A stretch of DNA of 64,000 bases, taken from NCBI GenBank assembly GCA_009881125.1, contig WXFH01000019.1:186001-250000 (forward strand), in the 5' to 3' direction. The translations under genes and the position numbers were made by a program. Positions 60,884 to 64,000 of the stretch are shown here, piece by piece. Within the stretch, counting starts at the first letter, position 1; each line of letters starts with the position of its first letter. The stretch comes from Acidaminobacter sp. (GTDB taxonomy: Bacteria > Bacillota_A > Clostridia > Peptostreptococcales > Acidaminobacteraceae). The notes beneath the pieces are model-generated. The model was not told the DNA's origin. It did not search any database and saw nothing but the letters and a program-made list of their open reading frames with translations.

Positions 60884-62379
60884 TCCCTGCAAATGGAATT
60901 GCTAATAATGATGCGCCGCTGAGTCTGCTGGTGATCGGTGCAGGACCGGCGGGTTTATCCGCTGCTATTGAAGCCAAACGCAGCGGTGTAGACCGCGTAC
61001 TCGTCGTCGATCGGGAGCGGGAGCCGGGCGGGATACTCAATCAGTGCATTCACGCAGGATTCGGACTGTTTCATTTTGGCGAAGAACTGACAGGCCCTGA
61101 GTACGCAGAGCGATTGGTAAATGCGGCAGAGGAATCCGGCGTCGAGATCATGTCTGAAACTTTTGTGGCTGAAATAGATCATGATTTAAATGCGGTGCTG
61201 TTCAGCAAGTCCCTTGGCTATTTCCAGGTTAAGGCCAAGGCCGTTGTACTGGCTATGGGATGCAGGGAGAGAACGCGCGCTGCAGTTGCGGTGCCCGGAA
61301 CCCGACCGGCAGGCGTATTTTCTGCCGGAACAGCACAAAGGCTGATCAATATCGAGGGGTATGCCCTTGGTCAGAGAGCGGTTATTGTGGGCTCGGGAGA
61401 CATAGGCCTTATCATGGCCAGGCGACTGACGCTGGAAGGTGTGGAAGTCGCTGCGGTAGTCGAGATTCGAGAGACGCCATCCGGGCTGCCCAGAAATGTT
61501 TCCCAGTGCCTGAAAGCTTTTTCGATTCCGCTGTTGTTAAGCCATAGAGTTGCCGCGATCGAGGGGACATCGAGAGTCACAGGTGTTGTGGTGGAGTCTC
61601 TAAACGGAGGAGCGCCTGAGCGGCTTGAGTGTGACTTGGTGCTGTTTTCCGTTGGATTAATCCCCGAAAACGAGTTGTCCGCCATGACAGGCGCTGATCT
61701 GCTGGGCGGCACCAATGGACTGCAGCTGACAGGCGAAATGCAGACCTCGGTGCCCGGACTGTTTGCCTGCGGCAATACGTATCGTGTCTATGATTTGGTG
61801 GATGAGGTCTCCCGGGAAGCAGGCATAGCGGGACGTGCTGCTGCGGCTTATTTAGGATGTCAAAAGTGCGGCGCACCGAGCGGCGCAGGGTATGCCAAGT
61901 CTGGCGGGATAACTTCGTTAAGTTCCGAGACGAGGACAGTGATGGGACAGGATCAGGGTGACGTATCACGGTTTATGCAATCTGAGAAAGACCCGTCATC
62001 TATAGCTTCGGACGTGGTTGAAAGTGTGATGGACGAGCCTTTACTCTGCATTATTTGTCCCAAAGGGTGCCGTATAAGGCTGGGATCCGGCGGTGAGATC
62101 ACGGGCTATAACTGCAGGCGAGGATATGAATTCGCTCTTCAGGAGCTTCGTGATCCCAGCGCGGTTTTGACGGCAACGGTAGCCATTGAGGGCGGAATGT
62201 GGCCAAGACTGCCTTGCAAGACCACAAAAGCAATACCTCGGGCGTTGTTAAGGGCAGCGGCGGCATCCTTGTCAAAACTGTCCGTCTCCGCTCCGGTGTC
62301 GCTCGGGGAAATCCTGGCGCGGGATTTGGGCGGACTGGGTGTAGATGTGGTTGCGACTCGATCTATGAAAAAGCTGTAA
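60880..62379 (+). CDS. GlpB-like NAD(P)/FAD oxidoreductase fused to DUF1667
   Basis: 499 residues from GTG 60880, which overlaps the upstream stop. Residues 1-320 form a pyridine nucleotide-disulfide oxidoreductase-type fold: LLVIGAGPAGLSAAIEAKRSG, AVVLAMGCRERTRAAVAVPG, RAVIVGSGDIGLIMAR, then PGLFACGNTYRVYDLVDEV. Residues 385-499 are a DUF1667 domain with CIICPKGCRIRLG and GYNCRRGYEFALQE cysteines, usually a separate small protein encoded next to this enzyme. The flavoprotein probably accepts electrons from the GlpA-like subunit. The linker near 330-385 is hydrophilic. A terminator hairpin follows. Confidence 0.85.
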   Translation: MIPANGIANNDAPLSLLVIGAGPAGLSAAIEAKRSGVDRVLVVDREREPGGILNQCIHAGFGLFHFGEELTGPEYAERLVNAAEESGVEIMSETFVAEIDHDLNAVLFSKSLGYFQVKAKAVVLAMGCRERTRAAVAVPGTRPAGVFSAGTAQRLINIEGYALGQRAVIVGSGDIGLIMARRLTLEGVEVAAVVEIRETPSGLPRNVSQCLKAFSIPLLLSHRVAAIEGTSRVTGVVVESLNGGAPERLECDLVLFSVGLIPENELSAMTGADLLGGTNGLQLTGEMQTSVPGLFACGNTYRVYDLVDEVSREAGIAGRAAAAYLGCQKCGAPSGAGYAKSGGITSLSSETRTVMGQDQGDVSRFMQSEKDPSSIASDVVESVMDEPLLCIICPKGCRIRLGSGGEITGYNCRRGYEFALQELRDPSAVLTATVAIEGGMWPRLPCKTTKAIPRALLRAAAASLSKLSVSAPVSLGEILARDLGGLGVDVVATRSMKKL

Positions 62380-62399
62380 CCCTATTGGATAATAATTGA

Positions 62400-62443
62400 G
62401 GATAACTGAAGGATAACTGAAGGATAACTAAAGGATAACTAAA
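62400..62443. repeat. Four tandem 11-bp repeats
   Basis: Four direct copies of GGATAACTRAA (units at 62400, 62411, 62422 and 62433; two end GAA and two AAA) immediately precede the left arm of the terminator hairpin. They lie between convergent genes. Confidence 0.9.
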
Positions 62444-62495
62444 GGGGAAGCATGTGCTGTCAGCCCAATGAACGGGCGGTGCACCTGCTTCCCCT
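62443..62495. terminator. Hairpin between the convergent glycerol and amidase genes
   Basis: AGGGGAAGCA (62443-62452) pairs with TGCTTCCCCT (62486-62495), with inner GTGC/GCAC and GCCC/GGGC pairs. Neither side has a strong T run. Confidence 0.6.
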
Positions 62496-62560
62496 GTATC
62501 TTCTCTCGTTGCTGAATTATTGGAGCCTAAGTCCATTAAAGCTGGATCCCAACTCGCTGG

Positions 62561-63484
62561 TTATCCTTTTGCGGGACAGAGTATGGTCGATCTCAAACGC
62601 TCTTCTGACAAAACGGTTTTGGGTATAGATGCCCGAACTGTCTTTTTTGGATCGACAATCTGGCTGATCTTGAGGTCCACATAAAGGCTGGCCAGAAGAT
62701 AGGCTTCCTCAAAGGTCATTTCCATGCCTGTTTTTAAGAGGCTGACCGCCTGCTCCGTGGCTTCTCGAAGGGCTTCATCCACCGTATCCCCTGAGGCTAT
62801 GACCATAAAGGCGTCTGGCGTCTCGAGCATAGGCCATTTCTGCGATACGCCTGGAATGAGGTCTGCGGTCAATTCTACCAGGGCCTGGACTTCAAGTCCG
62901 GTGAAGCACAGTTCTCCGTCCCCCATGGCAGCGTGACAATCTCCAAGAGCTAAAAGCGCACCGTCTGTGTTAACCGGCAGGTACAAAATGCTCCCGGACG
63001 TAATATCCCGAGTATCCATGTTCCCGCCATGGGTCCAGGGTGAAGCAGTACCCCAGGTTCCGGAAACCGCGGATGGGGCGGTGCCTATGACACCAATCAT
63101 GGGTTCGATTGGAAATTCGAAGGTGTTGAAACGGCAGACATTATTCTCTATGGGAAGGACTTTGATGATCCCTTTTTCCACAAGGTCGCCAAGGACACCT
63201 TCGCCCGGCACGACCATAGCGATGCCCCGGTCGGCGACCTGAATGTCATGTATAGTAATTTTCAACAGGTCTCCAGGCCTGGCACCTTCCACATAGATAG
63301 GTCCGGTCGCAGGATTCAGCCGATCATAATCGATTTCAGACAAGGTTTGTTCCTCAGAAAAAATTTGTTCGTGGAAGCAGTCGTGGGTTTTGACCGAAAA
63401 GCGTTCTCCGGGAAGAACAGACCCAATGGACTGCATTTGAGGCGAAAAGGCGTAGAGACATGAACTGCCGTCGAAATGCTTCAC
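62561..63484 (-). CDS. Acetamidase/formamidase family protein
   Basis: 307 residues from GTG 63484, 6 nt after GGAGGT. The FmdA/AmdA fold is clear: TGPIYVEGARPGDLLKITIHDI near residue 58, HGGNMDTRDITSGSILYLPVN near residue 150 and LGDCHAAMGDGELCFTGLEV. The conserved His and Asp/Glu residues form the metal site. Members release ammonia from formamide or acetamide, but many anaerobe homologues have untested substrates. Monocistronic or co-transcribed with the following gene on the minus strand upstream (37 bp gap). Confidence 0.92.
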   Translation of the reverse strand: MKHFDGSSCLYAFSPQMQSIGSVLPGERFSVKTHDCFHEQIFSEEQTLSEIDYDRLNPATGPIYVEGARPGDLLKITIHDIQVADRGIAMVVPGEGVLGDLVEKGIIKVLPIENNVCRFNTFEFPIEPMIGVIGTAPSAVSGTWGTASPWTHGGNMDTRDITSGSILYLPVNTDGALLALGDCHAAMGDGELCFTGLEVQALVELTADLIPGVSQKWPMLETPDAFMVIASGDTVDEALREATEQAVSLLKTGMEMTFEEAYLLASLYVDLKISQIVDPKKTVRASIPKTVLSEERLRSTILCPAKG

Positions 63485-63521
63485 TTGAACACCTCCGGGA
63501 GGATCGTGAGTTTAACTGAGT

Positions 63522-64000
63522 TTAGTTTCCGGTTATGACTTTAATAAGCTCGTCCAGGGGCATGCCTGAAGTGACTTCAAAGGTGCCTGCTTTTAGTTTG
63601 GAGCCCAATTTTAATGCCTCAACCCGTTGGATAAAGGTTTGGGTGTCTTTAACCAGTCCTTTCTCAACGAGGAGCTTGGCAATGGCATATCCGGTTGAAC
63701 CGCTTTTAATGTCGATAGTTATTTTTTCTCCGCTTGGAGTAGACGTCCCTGACGCAGGCGGCTGAGTCCCGGTATTGTTGGAGGTCGAACCGCCCGCCGG
63801 CAGCGTGTTTACAGAGGGCTGAACCTCAGAGGATGAATTGTCCGGCTTGGTGCTTTCGGATGGCGCATCTCCTTCAGGAAGACCGATTTCAGGTTCCTCC
63901 CCCAGTGAGATTTCAGGTGGCTGAGCCTTTGCGAGGGCGTTGGAGTATGTCATTGAGTCGGATATTTTCCAAGAGACCGTTCCGATGATTAATACAATGA
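63522..64000 (-). CDS. MltG/YceG-like membrane protein, N-terminus cut by window edge
   Basis: The frame is open to the right edge; about 158 codons are visible. The first visible residues (IVLIIGTVSWKI) are the end of a membrane anchor. A disordered Pro/Ser/Thr/Gly linker of about 70 residues follows. The C-terminal 65 residues match the small N-terminal LysM-like part of endolytic transglycosylase MltG: IDIKSGSTGYAIAKLLVEKG, then LKAGTFEVTSGMPLDELIKVI. The catalytic YceG domain is absent, so this is a stand-alone version, probably at the cell wall. Such truncated forms are known in Clostridia. It is upstream of the acetamidase gene on the same strand. Confidence 0.72.
   Translation of the reverse strand, partial: IVLIIGTVSWKISDSMTYSNALAKAQPPEISLGEEPEIGLPEGDAPSESTKPDNSSSEVQPSVNTLPAGGSTSNNTGTQPPASGTSTPSGEKITIDIKSGSTGYAIAKLLVEKGLVKDTQTFIQRVEALKLGSKLKAGTFEVTSGMPLDELIKVITGN

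Noticed and set aside
1..64000. CRISPR arrays, insertion sequences, prophage genes, tRNA or rRNA genes
   Set aside because: No regularly spaced repeats, transposase or integrase motifs, or cloverleaf/rRNA sequence was recognised by reading.

Overview
The window reads as chromosomal DNA of a low-to-mid GC anaerobic Bacillota, most likely class Clostridia. The evidence is strong Shine-Dalgarno sequences, a GlgC/GlgD glycogen operon, a GlnK/GlnL-type two-component pair, a CIRCE element, short-form HisG with HisZ, and BFD-containing glycerol oxidoreductases. Genus cannot be fixed from the sequence; the gene set would fit Fusibacter/Acidaminobacter-like organisms, but that is a guess. No rRNA, tRNA, CRISPR array, insertion sequence or prophage was seen. 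Many genes are best started at TTG.

Layout. 1-5.0 kb (minus): a TAXI-type TRAP transporter (fused permease cut by the left edge, DUF1850 protein, binding lipoprotein) behind a GlnK/GlnL-like sensor kinase and YcbB-domain response regulator, then a DUF1858 protein. 5.1-13.2 kb (minus): glycogen operon glgC-glgD-glgA-glgP-pulA. 13.6-21.2 kb: Na/Pi cotransporter, DUF2161 nuclease-fold protein, phosphodiesterase, UMF1-type MFS carrier, an unassigned TIM-barrel protein and dihydrolipoyl dehydrogenase. 21.3-27.9 kb (plus): a sigma-54 activator, then a complete Liv-type ABC importer behind a near-consensus -24/-12 promoter with phased palindromic upstream sites.

27.9-35.9 kb (plus): histidine operon hisZGDCBHAF(IE). 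It is preceded by a previously hidden 18-codon leader peptide with four consecutive His codons, alternative stems and an intrinsic terminator. This is a ribosome-mediated attenuator of the enteric type, unexpected in Bacillota, where T-boxes are the usual device. I regard it as the most interesting system in the window.

36-44.5 kb: a lipoprotein that looks like a zinc-less metallo-beta-lactamase fold, CBS/DRTGG-type Mn pyrophosphatase, AmrS-like radical SAM enzyme, GNAT acetyltransferase, ModE-like HTH protein, TraX-like membrane protein, RecX and a UvrD-family helicase. 44.6-51.2 kb (plus): proteostasis block tig-clpP-clpX and lon-ysxC; lon has a CIRCE operator over its promoter. 51.3-57.7 kb: a double-sensor membrane protein without output domain, Nudix hydrolase, cyclophilin, class II fructose-bisphosphate aldolase (minus), rRNA m5C methyltransferase and pseudouridine synthase. 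57.7-62.4 kb (plus): glycerol catabolism, with glycerol kinase and two FAD oxidoreductases, the second fused to DUF1667. 62.5-64 kb (minus): acetamidase/formamidase and an MltG-like membrane protein cut by the right edge.
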